34,428 nucleotides of DNA from positions 1-34,428 of the forward strand of contig NZ_JACAPR010000014.1 of NCBI RefSeq assembly GCF_013385635.1. Direction: 5' to 3'. Each line of letters starts with the position of its first letter. Position 1 is the stretch's first letter. This document shows, in pieces, positions 7,293 through 17,200 of the stretch. Source of the stretch: Pseudomonas gingeri (lineage in GTDB: Bacteria > Pseudomonadota > Gammaproteobacteria > Pseudomonadales > Pseudomonadaceae). Both the position numbers and the translations under genes were made by a program. The notes under the pieces are model-generated. The model had not been told where the DNA came from. It worked only from the letters and a program-made list of their open reading frames with translations, and searched no databases.

Positions 7293-8747
7293 ATGAAACT
7301 AATCGTAAAAGTCTTCCCCGAAATCACCATTAAAAGCCGCCCTGTCCGGATGCGTTTCATCCGCCAGCTGGCCAAGAACATCCGTGCCGTGCTCCGTGAC
7401 CTGGACCCGGCTGTGGTGGTGAATGGCGTGTGGGACAACCTCGAGCTGCAAACCGCGCTGACCGACCCGAAAGCCCTGCACGAGCTGACCGCGCGCTTGT
7501 GCAATACGCCGGGGATCGCCCATTTGCTGCAGGTCGACGAGTACCCGCTGGGCGACTTCGACGACATCACCGCCAAGTGCAGGCAGCACTATGGCGACGT
7601 GTTGCCGGGCAAGATCTTTTCCGTGCGCTGCAAGCGCGCCGGCAAGCACGTCTTTACCTCGATGGAAGTGGAGAAATACGTCGGCAGCCAGCTGCGCCGT
7701 CAGTGCTCCGCCGCCGGGATTTCCCTGAAAGAGCCGGAAATCGAAGTGCGGATGGAAATTCGCGACAAACGGTTGTTTGTCATCCACGGCCAGCATGACG
7801 GCCTTGGCGGTTACCCGCTGGGTTCGGTCGAGCAGACCCTGGTGCTGATGTCCGGTGGTTTCGACTCCACCGTTGCCGCCTACCAGATGATGCGCCGCGG
7901 CCTGATCAGCCATTTCTGCTTCTTCAACCTCGGCGGGCGCGCCCACGAGCTGGGGGTGATGGAAGTCGCTCATTACCTGTGGAAGAAGTACGGCAGCTCG
8001 CATCGGGTGCTGTTCATCAGCGTACCGTTCGAGGAAGTTCTGGGAGAAATTCTCGGAAAAGTCGATAACAGTCATATGGGCGTAGTATTGAAGCGTATGA
8101 TGTTGCGCGCGGCCGAAGTCATGGCTGATCGGTTGCACATCGATGCGCTGGTCACCGGCGAGGCGATTTCCCAGGTTTCCAGCCAGACGCTGCCGAACCT
8201 GTCGGTGATCGACTGCGTGACCGAGAAGCTGGTGATCCGCCCGCTGATCGCCAGCCACAAGCAGGACATCATCGACCTGGCGACCCGGATCGGCACGGCC
8301 GACTTCGCCAAGCACATGCCCGAATACTGCGGGGTGATTTCGGTCAACCCGAAGACCCACGCCAAGCGCGCTCGCGTGGAGCACGAAGAGAAAGAGTTCG
8401 ACATGGCGATCCTCGAGCGTGCGCTCGAGCGAGCCAAACTGGTGCCGATCGATCGGGTGATCGACGAATTGGGCCAGGACTTGCAGATCGAAGAAGTCAG
8501 CGAAGCGCTGGCGGGTCATATCGTCATCGACATCCGTCATCCGGATGCCCAGGACGATGAGCCGCTGGAACTCGCTGGCATCGAGGTACAAGCGATGCCG
8601 TTTTATGCACTGAACGCTCGTTTCAAGGAACTGGACCCTACTCGCCAGTACCTGCTGTATTGCGACAAAGGCGTGATGAGTCGCCTGCATGCCCACCATT
8701 TGCTCAGTGAGGGGCATGCCAATGTGCGCGTTTATCGACCGAGCTAA
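7293..8747 (+). CDS. thiI: ThiI, tRNA 4-thiouridine synthase / thiamine sulfurtransferase
   Basis: Transfers sulfur from a cysteine-desulfurase persulfide to uridine 8 of tRNA and, through ThiS, to the thiamine thiazole. The 484-residue product has an N-terminal ferredoxin-like and THUMP region (about 1-165), the PP-loop ATP motif SGGFDS (187-192), Cys346 (MPEYCGV) and a C-terminal rhodanese domain with Cys457 (LLYCDKG), matching the E. coli Cys344/Cys456 pair. So the long form is intact. The frame is open to 7230, but MKLIVKVFPE is the family start. No good ribosome site is visible before it. Confidence 0.96.
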   Translation: MKLIVKVFPEITIKSRPVRMRFIRQLAKNIRAVLRDLDPAVVVNGVWDNLELQTALTDPKALHELTARLCNTPGIAHLLQVDEYPLGDFDDITAKCRQHYGDVLPGKIFSVRCKRAGKHVFTSMEVEKYVGSQLRRQCSAAGISLKEPEIEVRMEIRDKRLFVIHGQHDGLGGYPLGSVEQTLVLMSGGFDSTVAAYQMMRRGLISHFCFFNLGGRAHELGVMEVAHYLWKKYGSSHRVLFISVPFEEVLGEILGKVDNSHMGVVLKRMMLRAAEVMADRLHIDALVTGEAISQVSSQTLPNLSVIDCVTEKLVIRPLIASHKQDIIDLATRIGTADFAKHMPEYCGVISVNPKTHAKRARVEHEEKEFDMAILERALERAKLVPIDRVIDELGQDLQIEEVSEALAGHIVIDIRHPDAQDDEPLELAGIEVQAMPFYALNARFKELDPTRQYLLYCDKGVMSRLHAHHLLSEGHANVRVYRPS

Positions 8748-8886
8748 GTGCCCGGGGCTGTTTGCCTGTGGCCTGCGTCACCGGCCCCCCGACGCCGCCG
8801 TCAAGCTGTAACGGCCACGCCGGACACTACTGTCAATCGCTGCCAAGACTTGTCAGCACACCGAATCCTCTGATCGAGATACACAA

Positions 8887-10707
8887 GTGATCGAAAATCT
8901 ACGCAACATCGCCATCATTGCTCACGTTGACCATGGCAAGACCACCCTGGTAGACAAACTCCTGCGTCAATCCGGCACCCTGGAGCGCAACGAGCTCAAC
9001 GACGAGCGCGTGATGGACTCCAACGACCAGGAAAAAGAGCGCGGTATTACCATCCTGGCGAAAAACACCGCCATCAACTGGAACGGCTACCACATCAACA
9101 TCGTGGACACCCCGGGCCACGCCGACTTCGGCGGCGAAGTTGAACGTGTGATGTCGATGGTCGACTCCGTTCTGCTGCTGGTTGACGCTCAAGACGGCCC
9201 TATGCCGCAAACCCGTTTCGTGACCAAGAAGGCTTTCGAAGCCGGCCTGCGTCCGATCGTGGTCATCAACAAGGTCGACCGTCCAGGCGCGCGTCCGGAC
9301 TGGGTTCTGGACCAGATCTTCGACCTGTTCGACAACCTGGGTGCCACCGAAGAACAGCTGGACTTCCAGGTCGTCTACGCCTCGGCCCTGAACGGTATTG
9401 CCGGTCTGGACCACACCGACATGGCTGAAGACATGACCCCGCTGTACCAGGCGGTCGTCGATCACGTTCCGGCACCGAAAGTCGACCGTGACGGTCCGTT
9501 CCAGATGCAGATTTCCGCACTGGACTACAACAGCTTCCTGGGTGTTATCGGTGTTGGCCGTATCGCTCGTGGTCGCGTCAAGCCGAACACTCCGGTTGTC
9601 GCCATCGACGCTGACGGCAAGCGCCGCAACGGTCGTATCCTGAAGCTGATGGGTCACCACGGCCTGCACCGCATCGACGTTGAAGAAGCTTCTGCCGGCG
9701 ACATCGTCTGCATCAGCGGCTTCGATCAGCTGTTCATCTCCGACACCCTGTGCGACCCACTGAACGTCGAAGCGATGAAGCCGCTGACCGTTGACGAGCC
9801 GACCGTTTCCATGACCTTCCAGGTCAACGACTCGCCGTTCTGCGGTAAGGAAGGCAAGTTCGTCACCAGCCGTAACATCAAGGAACGTCTGGACAAAGAG
9901 CTGCTGTACAACGTGGCACTGCGCGTTGAAGAAGGCGACTCGGCCGACAAGTTCAAGGTTTCCGGCCGTGGTGAGCTGCACCTCTCGGTACTGATCGAAA
10001 CCATGCGTCGCGAAGGCTTCGAAATGGGCGTTGGCCGTCCGGAAGTGATCATCCGTCTGGTAGACGGCGTGAAGCACGAACCGTACGAAAACGTCACCAT
10101 CGACCTGCCGGAAGAGTCGCAGGGCGCAATCATGGAGCAGATGGGTCTGCGTAAAGGCGACCTGACCAACATGGTTCCGGATGGCAAGGGCCGTGTGCGC
10201 CTTGAGTACAACATCCCGGCGCGTGGCCTGATCGGCTTCCGTAACGAGTTCCTGACCCTGACCTCCGGTGGCGGCATCCTGACTTCGATCTTCGATCGTT
10301 ACGACGTGATGAAGTCCGGTGACATGTCCGGCCGTCAGAACGGCGTACTGGTTTCGGTTGAAACCGGCAAGGCGCTGACCTACTCCCTGGAAACCCTGCA
10401 GGCGCGTGGCAAGCTGTTCGTCGAGCACGGCCAGGAAATCTACAACGGTCAGATCGTGGGTCTGAACGCCCGTGACAACGACCTGGGCGTCAACCCTACC
10501 AAGGGCAAGAAGCTCGACAACATGCGTGCTTCGGGTAAAGACGAAACCATCGCCCTGGTTCCACCTGTTCGCTTCACCCTGGAACAGGCCCTGGAATTCA
10601 TCCAGGATGACGAGCTGTGTGAAGTCACTCCCAAGTCCATCCGTCTTCGCAAGAAGATCCTGGACGAGAGCGAGCGTACCCGCGCTGCCAAGAAAGCCAA
10701 GGCTTGA
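8887..10707 (+). CDS. typA: TypA/BipA, ribosome-associated translational GTPase
   Basis: Translation-factor GTPase of the EF-G/LepA group that binds the 70S ribosome and helps 50S assembly and stress or cold adaptation. The 606-residue product has G1 AHVDHGKTT (12-20), the switch region ERGITI, G3 DTPGHADFG and G4 NKVDRPGA, followed by the beta-barrel, EF-G-like alpha/beta and the BipA-specific C-terminal domains (KGKKLDNMRASGKDE). The start is GTG at 8887, giving MIENLRNIAII, with a GAG ribosome site about 10 bases upstream. Codon use is strongly biased to frequent codons, as in highly expressed genes. A terminator follows. Confidence 0.98.
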   Translation: MIENLRNIAIIAHVDHGKTTLVDKLLRQSGTLERNELNDERVMDSNDQEKERGITILAKNTAINWNGYHINIVDTPGHADFGGEVERVMSMVDSVLLLVDAQDGPMPQTRFVTKKAFEAGLRPIVVINKVDRPGARPDWVLDQIFDLFDNLGATEEQLDFQVVYASALNGIAGLDHTDMAEDMTPLYQAVVDHVPAPKVDRDGPFQMQISALDYNSFLGVIGVGRIARGRVKPNTPVVAIDADGKRRNGRILKLMGHHGLHRIDVEEASAGDIVCISGFDQLFISDTLCDPLNVEAMKPLTVDEPTVSMTFQVNDSPFCGKEGKFVTSRNIKERLDKELLYNVALRVEEGDSADKFKVSGRGELHLSVLIETMRREGFEMGVGRPEVIIRLVDGVKHEPYENVTIDLPEESQGAIMEQMGLRKGDLTNMVPDGKGRVRLEYNIPARGLIGFRNEFLTLTSGGGILTSIFDRYDVMKSGDMSGRQNGVLVSVETGKALTYSLETLQARGKLFVEHGQEIYNGQIVGLNARDNDLGVNPTKGKKLDNMRASGKDETIALVPPVRFTLEQALEFIQDDELCEVTPKSIRLRKKILDESERTRAAKKAKA

Positions 10708-10728
10708 TCATCTAGCCCCGGCTGAATG

Positions 10729-10764
10729 AAAAACGCCCCCGACCGCAAGGTCGGGGGCGTTTTT
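10729..10764 (+). terminator. Rho-independent terminator of typA
   Basis: AAAAACGCCCCCGACC-GCAA-GGTCGGGGGCGTTTTT: a strong GC stem with a GCAA tetraloop and U-tract, 21 bases after the typA stop. It could act in both directions. Confidence 0.93.
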
Positions 10765-10819
10765 GTTTGTCTGGCCGAAATGCTGATGCAACCCCTGGCT
10801 CAAGACTGTCGCAAAACCT

Positions 10820-10901
10820 GTAGGAGCCGGCTTGCTGGCGATGACGGCCTATCAGGCGATGCAAAGCTCACTGGCCTCATCGCCAGCAAGCCGGCTCCCA
10901 C
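10820..10901. repeat. REP-pair (REPIN) repeat
   Basis: Two inverted REP arms, GTAGGAGCCGGCTTGCTGGC and its complement GCCAGCAAGCCGGCTCCCAC, flank a 42-base core. It lies between the convergent typA and YkgJ-family genes. Confidence 0.9.
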
Positions 10902-10933
10902 AAGGAGGCGGAGCGGCCGAGAGAGGGCACCGG

Positions 10934-11368
10934 TCAGAACCGTTCCAGCGTCCTGATCGGTGCCTGCGGCGCGGGCGCTTTGGGCTTGTAGGCGCAATAC
11001 CCCGGGCGTGGCCCGATTTTTGGATGGTTACGGCAGGTGTCCGGACGTTTTTCGTAGATGGTGCACAGCCGTGACTTGCGATCCAGGTACAGGCAATCGT
11101 TGTTGCTCATGCGCTGCAGGGTGAAGATCTCGGACTTCTGGTTGTAGCGTTCGACGATCCCTTCCTTCTGCAGGCGCTTGGCGATGCTCTTCGGCGGGTC
11201 GCCGCGCTCGAACTCGTCGACGATGCCGATGCGGATCAGGTCCTTGATCTTCACCTCCACGGGCAGGGTGCAGCAACTGGACATGCAGCCTCCGCACATA
11301 TGGCTGGAGTACTTCTGCCAGGTTTCGAGGCGGTCGAGTTCCGCGGCGGCGATCAGGGTGGGTTTCAT
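10934..11368 (-). CDS. YkgJ-family cysteine-cluster protein
   Basis: Small cytoplasmic protein of 144 residues with the YkgJ-type pattern: CGGCMSSCC (Cys25, 28, 32, 33) near the N-terminus and four later cysteines in NNDC, RLC, DTCRNHP and GYC contexts. Such proteins are predicted to bind zinc or an Fe-S cluster; the biochemical role is not established. The basic, proline-rich C-terminus is typical of Pseudomonas versions. It is convergent with typA across a REP pair and divergent from glgP. The ribosome site is weak. A TTCACA-N16-TATCAT promoter candidate lies just upstream. Confidence 0.88.
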   Translation of the reverse strand: MKPTLIAAAELDRLETWQKYSSHMCGGCMSSCCTLPVEVKIKDLIRIGIVDEFERGDPPKSIAKRLQKEGIVERYNQKSEIFTLQRMSNNDCLYLDRKSRLCTIYEKRPDTCRNHPKIGPRPGYCAYKPKAPAPQAPIRTLERF

Positions 11369-11401
11369 CCGGCTGTTGTCCAGGGTGTATCAGGGCGCGC
11401 G

Positions 11402-11429
11402 ATGATACCGGGGCTGGTGGATTTGTGAA
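11402..11429 (-). promoter_or_regulatory. Possible sigma-70 promoter of the YkgJ-family gene
   Basis: The minus strand has TTCACA (11429-11424), a 16-base spacer and TATCAT (11407-11402), 34 bases from the ATG. Only moderately close to consensus. Confidence 0.4.
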
Positions 11430-11633
11430 CAACCTTTTGACGGTTTTTCCCACAACCGCACGTTTGAAGGGAGTTTTGCGCATGGTTGCATCTTTTTGGA
11501 GCATCCAGGATTTATCGGGCTTTTCCCATCATGGACGGAAAAAACCCCGAACCAGAGCCATCGCCCTGTGTCGAACCGACTAGGCTCAGACAACTCGCCT
11601 TTTAAATCGTCCATCTCGCTAGAGGTCGCATCG

Positions 11634-14084
11634 ATGTCTCAGGAACCGCTTGTCCGTGACGCTGAGGTGGCTGCCTTTCGTGCCGCCGTCCTCGCCAAAC
11701 TTACCTACGCGGTGGGTAAAGACCCCGATCACGCGTTCGATCACGACTGGTTCGAGGCGATTGCCTTGGCCGCCCGCGACCATATGGTCGAACACTGGAT
11801 GGATCACACGCGACAGATCTATCGCAAGGGCCAGAAGCGTGTCTATTACCTCTCCCTGGAATTCCTGATCGGCCGGCTGCTGTACGACAGCCTGAGCAAC
11901 CTCGGGCTGCTGGATATCGCCCGCGAGGCGCTGGTGGACCTCGGCGTGGATCTGGAGCGTATCCGCCTGCTGGAGCCCGATGCGGCCCTGGGCAACGGTG
12001 GCCTGGGGCGCCTGGCGGCATGTTTCATGGAAAGCATGTCGACCCTGGGCATCGCCGGCCATGGCTATGGCATTCGCTACGAGCACGGGCTGTTCCGCCA
12101 GGCCATCGTCGACGGCTGGCAGCAGGAACAGACCGAGAACTGGCTGGACTTCGGCAACCCCTGGGAGTTCGAGCGCGCCGAGGTGATCTACCCGGTGGGC
12201 TTTGGCGGCAGCGTCGAAACCGTGCAGGACGAGGCCGGCCTGAGCCGGCAGGTCTGGTGGCCGGCGGAAACCGTGCGGGCGGTGGCCTACGATACGCCGG
12301 TGGTCGGCTGGCGCGGCGCCAGCGTCAACACCCTGCGCCTGTGGCGGGCACGGGCAACGGAAGAGCTGCACCTGGAGCGCTTCAACGCCGGTGACCACCT
12401 GGGAGCGGTGGCCGAGGTGGCCAGGGCCGAAAGCATCTCCCGCGTGCTCTACCCGGCGGACAGCACCGAGGCCGGCCAGGAGCTGCGGCTGCGCCAGGAA
12501 TACTTCTTTGTCTCCGCGTCGTTGCAGGACCTGCTGCGCCGGCACAAGAACATGCATGACTCGGTGCTCAGCCTCGGCGAGCACGCGGCGATCCAGCTCA
12601 ACGACACCCACCCGTCGATTGCCGTCGCCGAACTGATGCGGCAACTGGTCGACCTGCATGGCGTGACCTGGGATGCGGCCTGGCAGGTCACCGTCGAGAC
12701 GCTGTCCTACACCAACCACACCCTGCTGCCGGAAGCCCTGGAAACCTGGCCGGTGGGGTTGATGGAGCGCATGCTGCCGCGGCACATGCAGATCATCTAC
12801 CTGATCAACGCTCAGCATATCGATGCGCTGCGGGCCAAGGGAATCCACGATTTCGACGTGCTGCGCGCGGTGTCGCTGATCGAGGAAGACAACGGCCGGC
12901 GGGTGCGCATGGGCAACCTGGCGTTCCTCGGTTCCCACAGCGTCAACGGCGTTTCCGGCCTGCACACGCAATTGATGCGCAGCACGGTGTTCTCCGAGTT
13001 GCACAAGCTCTATCCGGAGCGGATCAACAACAAGACCAACGGCATCACCTTCCGCCGCTGGTTGTACCAGGCCAACCCGCAGCTCACCGAGATGATGGTC
13101 GATGCCCTGGGTCCGGAGCTGCTCGACAATCCCGAGGAGCTGTTGCAGGGCCTGGAGCCGTTCGCCGAGAAGGCCGGTTTTCGCAAGCAGTTCGCCGAAC
13201 AGCGCTTGCACAGCAAGCGGGCGCTGGCGGCGTTGATCCAGGACCGCCTGGGCATCGCGATCAACCCGGCGGCGATGTTCGATGTGCAGGTCAAGCGGAT
13301 CCACGAGTACAAGCGCCAGTTGCTCAACCTGCTGCACACCGTGGCGCTGTACCAGGCGATCCGCGCCGAGCCGGAAACCGACTGGGTGCCGCGGGTGAAG
13401 ATTTTCGCCGGCAAGGCCGCCGCCAGTTATCACCAGGCCAAGCTGATCATCAAGCTGACCAACGACATCGCCCGCACCGTCAACAACGACCCGACCGTGC
13501 GCGGCCTGCTCAAGGTGGTGTTCCTGCCCAACTACAACGTCAGCCTGGCGGAAAGCATCATCCCGGCGGCCGACCTGTCGGAGCAGATCTCCACCGCCGG
13601 CTTCGAGGCGTCGGGTACCAGCAACATGAAGTTCGGCCTCAACGGCGCGTTGACCATCGGCACCCTGGACGGCGCCAACGTGGAGATGTGCGAGCGGGTG
13701 GGCGAGGAGCACATGTTCATCTTCGGCCTCAGCGCCCAGCAGGTGGAGTCGCGCAAACGCAATGGTGAGTTCAGCGCGGCACCGGACGTGGCTGCCTCCC
13801 ATCGCCTCAACGATGTGCTACAGGCCATTCGGGGTGGGGTGTTTTCCCCGGACGATCCGGCGCGTTATGTCGGCCTGATCGATTCGCTGATCGATTACGA
13901 CCGCTTCCTGGTCTGTGCCGACTTCGACGCCTACTGGGCCGCCCAGGCCCGGGTCGAGGCGCACTGGCATGACAGTAAGGAATGGTGGCGTTCTGCTGTA
14001 CTTAACAGTGCGCGGATGGGCTGGTTCTCCTCGGACCGGACCATCCGCGAATACGCCACCGATATCTGGAAAGCACTGGAGTGA
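11634..14084 (+). CDS. glgP: Glycogen/maltodextrin phosphorylase
   Basis: PLP enzyme (GT35) releasing glucose-1-phosphate from glycogen or maltodextrin. The 816-residue product is of the usual length. The N-terminal KRVYYLSLEFLIGR and NGGLGRLAACF, the central QLNDTHPSIA, and the PLP signature EASGTSNMKFGLNGALTIGT with Schiff-base Lys666 are all present. The frame is open to 11496, but ATG 11634 has an AGAGGT ribosome site and the family N-terminus. No other glycogen gene (glgA, B, C, X) is in the window, so this is an orphan copy, grouped only with fbp and membrane genes. The 265-base upstream region has no confident promoter. Confidence 0.97.
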   Translation: MSQEPLVRDAEVAAFRAAVLAKLTYAVGKDPDHAFDHDWFEAIALAARDHMVEHWMDHTRQIYRKGQKRVYYLSLEFLIGRLLYDSLSNLGLLDIAREALVDLGVDLERIRLLEPDAALGNGGLGRLAACFMESMSTLGIAGHGYGIRYEHGLFRQAIVDGWQQEQTENWLDFGNPWEFERAEVIYPVGFGGSVETVQDEAGLSRQVWWPAETVRAVAYDTPVVGWRGASVNTLRLWRARATEELHLERFNAGDHLGAVAEVARAESISRVLYPADSTEAGQELRLRQEYFFVSASLQDLLRRHKNMHDSVLSLGEHAAIQLNDTHPSIAVAELMRQLVDLHGVTWDAAWQVTVETLSYTNHTLLPEALETWPVGLMERMLPRHMQIIYLINAQHIDALRAKGIHDFDVLRAVSLIEEDNGRRVRMGNLAFLGSHSVNGVSGLHTQLMRSTVFSELHKLYPERINNKTNGITFRRWLYQANPQLTEMMVDALGPELLDNPEELLQGLEPFAEKAGFRKQFAEQRLHSKRALAALIQDRLGIAINPAAMFDVQVKRIHEYKRQLLNLLHTVALYQAIRAEPETDWVPRVKIFAGKAAASYHQAKLIIKLTNDIARTVNNDPTVRGLLKVVFLPNYNVSLAESIIPAADLSEQISTAGFEASGTSNMKFGLNGALTIGTLDGANVEMCERVGEEHMFIFGLSAQQVESRKRNGEFSAAPDVAASHRLNDVLQAIRGGVFSPDDPARYVGLIDSLIDYDRFLVCADFDAYWAAQARVEAHWHDSKEWWRSAVLNSARMGWFSSDRTIREYATDIWKALE

Positions 14085-14104
14085 TCTTTTGCACTAAGTT
14101 GTGA

Positions 14105-14130
14105 GGCCGACCCCACTCCCGTGGGGCCGG
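14105..14130. other. GC-rich hairpin between glgP and the DUF2339 gene
   Basis: GGCCGACCCCAC-TCCC-GTGGGGCCGG forms a strong stem 21 bases after the glgP stop, with no U-tract. It may stabilise the glgP mRNA end or terminate weakly. A TATACT -10-like box (14136-14141) follows. Confidence 0.45.
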
Positions 14131-14204
14131 ATCGATATACTACGCGGCAGATTGGCCGGGGCATCGAGTCCTCGGCCCCATCACGCCGCTTAGGGATATC
14201 GCGC

Positions 14205-17200
14205 ATGCAATGGATTCTGATGCTGGTCGGATTGGCGTTGGGCTGGATGGTCGACGAGGCCATTGCCGACGCCCTGATCGGTGCGCTGCTCGGACTGGGC
14301 ATCGGCCAGGCGTTTCGCCTGGCCAGCCTGGGTCGGCAGGCGACCGCGCAGTTGAGCGAGCTGCAAGGGACGAAAAAAGCCCTGGCGAATGTCGAGGCGC
14401 GTTTGCGTCTGGTCGAAGTCTCGGGCGTCAAGGTCTCTGAATCCCCAGCCGCATCCGCTGCCGTCGACCCTGCGTCGCCGATTGTCGAGGACATGCCACC
14501 GCCGGCTCCGGCCCAGGCCGCCGAGTCGACTGCGCCGCCGACTGCCGAAAAGCCGCGCGCGGTTCCCGAACTGATCTGGGAACTGCCCGCCGAGATTCAC
14601 GAGCCAACACGCCGCGACGAGCCGCAAGCCGTGCGCCCCGAAGTGGATGCCTGGGCAGCGGAACCGATGCAGGCCGAGGTGCGCCAACCGGCCGCGCCCG
14701 CGGTTGCGCGTGAACCGAACCTGATCGAACGTGCCCTGGCGGGCGCCCGCAACTGGCTGTTTGGCGGCAATACCGTGCTGCGGGTCGGTGTGCTGCTGCT
14801 GTTCCTCGGTCTGGCTTTCCTGCTGCGCTACGCCACTGAAGGCATGGTGGTGCCGATCGAAGTGCGTTACGCCGGGGTGGCGGCTTGCGCCCTCGGCCTG
14901 CTGGGTCTGGGCTGGTGGCTGCGCCTGCGCAACAGCAACTATGGCCTGATGCTGCAAGGCACCGGGATCGCGGTGCTGTACCTGACGGTGTTTGCCGCGA
15001 TGCGCCTGCACCCGTTGCTCGATCCGTCCGCCGCGCTGGGGCTGCTGGTGGCGGTCACGGTGTTCTCGGCGATTCTCGCGGTGACCCAGGACGCCCTTGG
15101 CCTGGCGGCGGCCGCAGCCCTTGGCGGTTTCGCGGCACCGATCCTGACTTCCACCGGTGCCGGCAACCATGTCGCGCTGTTCAGTTACTTCGCCCTGTTG
15201 AATGCCGGCATCCTCGCCATTGCCTGGTTCAAGGCCTGGCGCCTGCTCAACCTGATCGGTTTTGTCGGCACTTTCGGCATCGGTTTCGCCTGGGGCCTGC
15301 GCTCCTATCAGCCGGAGCTGTTGTGGAGCACCGAGCCGTTCCTGGTGCTGTTCTTCCTGATGTACCTGGCGATCGGCCTGTTGTTCGCCCGTCGCAAGCT
15401 CCTTGAGCTGGCGGCCGGGCCGCAGGACGAGAGCCGCGAGGGGCTGCTGCGCTGGTCGGCGCGCCAGGGCGATTATGTCGACGGTACGATGCTGTTCGGG
15501 CCGCCGCTGGTGGGCTTCGGCCTGCAGTTCGCGCTGGTCCAGCACCTCGAGTTCGCGGCGGCGTTCAGTGCCCTGGCGCTGGGCATCGTCTACATGGGCC
15601 TGGCCCGTCTGTTGATGGGCGGCCGGGCGTTGTTGCTGGCCGAGACCTGCCTGGCCCTGGGCGTGATCTTCGCCAGCCTGGCGATTCCCCTGGGCCTCGA
15701 TGCGCGCTGGACCGCCGCGGCGTGGGCGGTGGAGGGCGCCGGTATTTTCTGGCTTGGCCTGCGCCAGCAACGGCCATTCGCCCGGGCATTTGCCTTGCTG
15801 CTGCAGTTCGGTTCGGCGCTGGCGTTCCTCTATGCCCTGCATGGCGGCGAGACCAGCCTGCTCGACGGCGCTCCGCTGGGGGCATTGTTGTTGGGGCTGG
15901 CGCTGCTGTTCAGCTTCCAGCAATTGCGCCAGGCCCCGCCGGAACAGACGGCCGCCTGGGAACGCCGGACGATTCCGCTGCTGGCCTGTCTCGGCCTGGC
16001 GTGTCTGTATCTGCTGGCACCGCTGTTTTTCTTCACCCAGGGCACGGCCATCAGTTGGGCACTGGCCGGACTGGTAACCCTGTTCGTCGGCCTGCGCCTG
16101 CAATCGCGCAGCTTCCTGTTCAGCGCCTTTGCCGTGCAATTGCTCGGCGGCGCCTTGTTCCTGTTGCGCCTGAAGGGTGCCGAAGGGGATTCGACGGCGG
16201 TCTTCAGTGCGGGCTGGAATGGCTTGATGAGTGCTTCGCTGATCGGCCTGTCGCTGATCGCCGGGATGTTGCTGGCGGCGCGGGACGAGATGGTCCGTAG
16301 CGATACACGGTTATTGCGGGCGTTGTCGGTCATTCTTCTGGCCGGCCTGGCGCTGATCAACCTGGCGGTGCTGTTTGTCCTGCCCTGGGCCACGGCCAGC
16401 GGCGTGTGGGCGGCCAGCGGCCTGCTGATCATCTGGCTGAGCCTGTATCTGCAACAGCGCCTGAGTTTTGTCTTCGGCCTGCTGTTGCAGGTGGTGGGTG
16501 GCACGGCCTTTCTGTTGGCCGATCGGCCGCATCCCGGCTCCCTGGAAGAAAACGCCTTGCCGCTGCTGGCCAACAGTGGGTTCTGGACGCCGATGGTCCT
16601 GGGTATCGTGGCCTTGATCGGCGCCTGGCGCCTGCAGGCGGGCAAGACCGCGACGGCATTTGATGCGTTGCCTCTGCGGCGTCTCTCGCAAGTGCTGCTG
16701 ACCTGGGGAGCGCTCTGGTGGTTTGGCGCCTTGTGGTATGAAGTGATGCGTGCCGCCGGGAATGAGGGTTGGAGCTTCTGGATGCTGTTGGTGCCTGCCG
16801 GCAGTGTCGCGCTGTGGGCCCTGTTGGCCACGCGCCTGCGCTGGCCGGACCTGGCGCTGCTGTGCACGGTGCTGGTGCCGGCGTCGGCGCTGGTGCTGCT
16901 GATGAGCTGGTCCAGCCACTACCACCCGGCGGCGAACTTCGGCTGGCTCGCCTGGCTGGCGGTGTTCGTCGTACACCTGCTGTCCCTGCGCAAGCTGGCG
17001 CCACAACTACCGGCTCGCGCCTTGAGCATCGCTCATGTGCTGGGCTGCTGGTTGATCCTCGGCGTGCTGGCGCTGGAACTGCGCTACGGCCTGCTGTTGA
17101 TGTCCGAGCACTACAACGCCTGGCGCTGGCTGGGTTACGCGGTCCTGCCGAGTCTGTACCTGGTGCTGATGGCCGCGCCGCGCAACGGGCCATGGCCGAT

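Noticed and set aside
8748..8886. Promoter between thiI and typA
   Set aside because: TTGTCA boxes exist, but no -10 at suitable spacing could be supported.
8899..10428. 509-residue open frame opposite typA
   Set aside because: Antisense shadow created by the strong codon bias of typA; no domain, signal or ribosome site.
10820..10901. Insertion sequence or transposon end
   Set aside because: No transposase gene or target duplication; the structure is a standard REP pair.
11619..13802. 727-residue open frame opposite glgP
   Set aside because: Shadow of a clearly real enzyme gene; composition is typical of reversed GC-rich codons.
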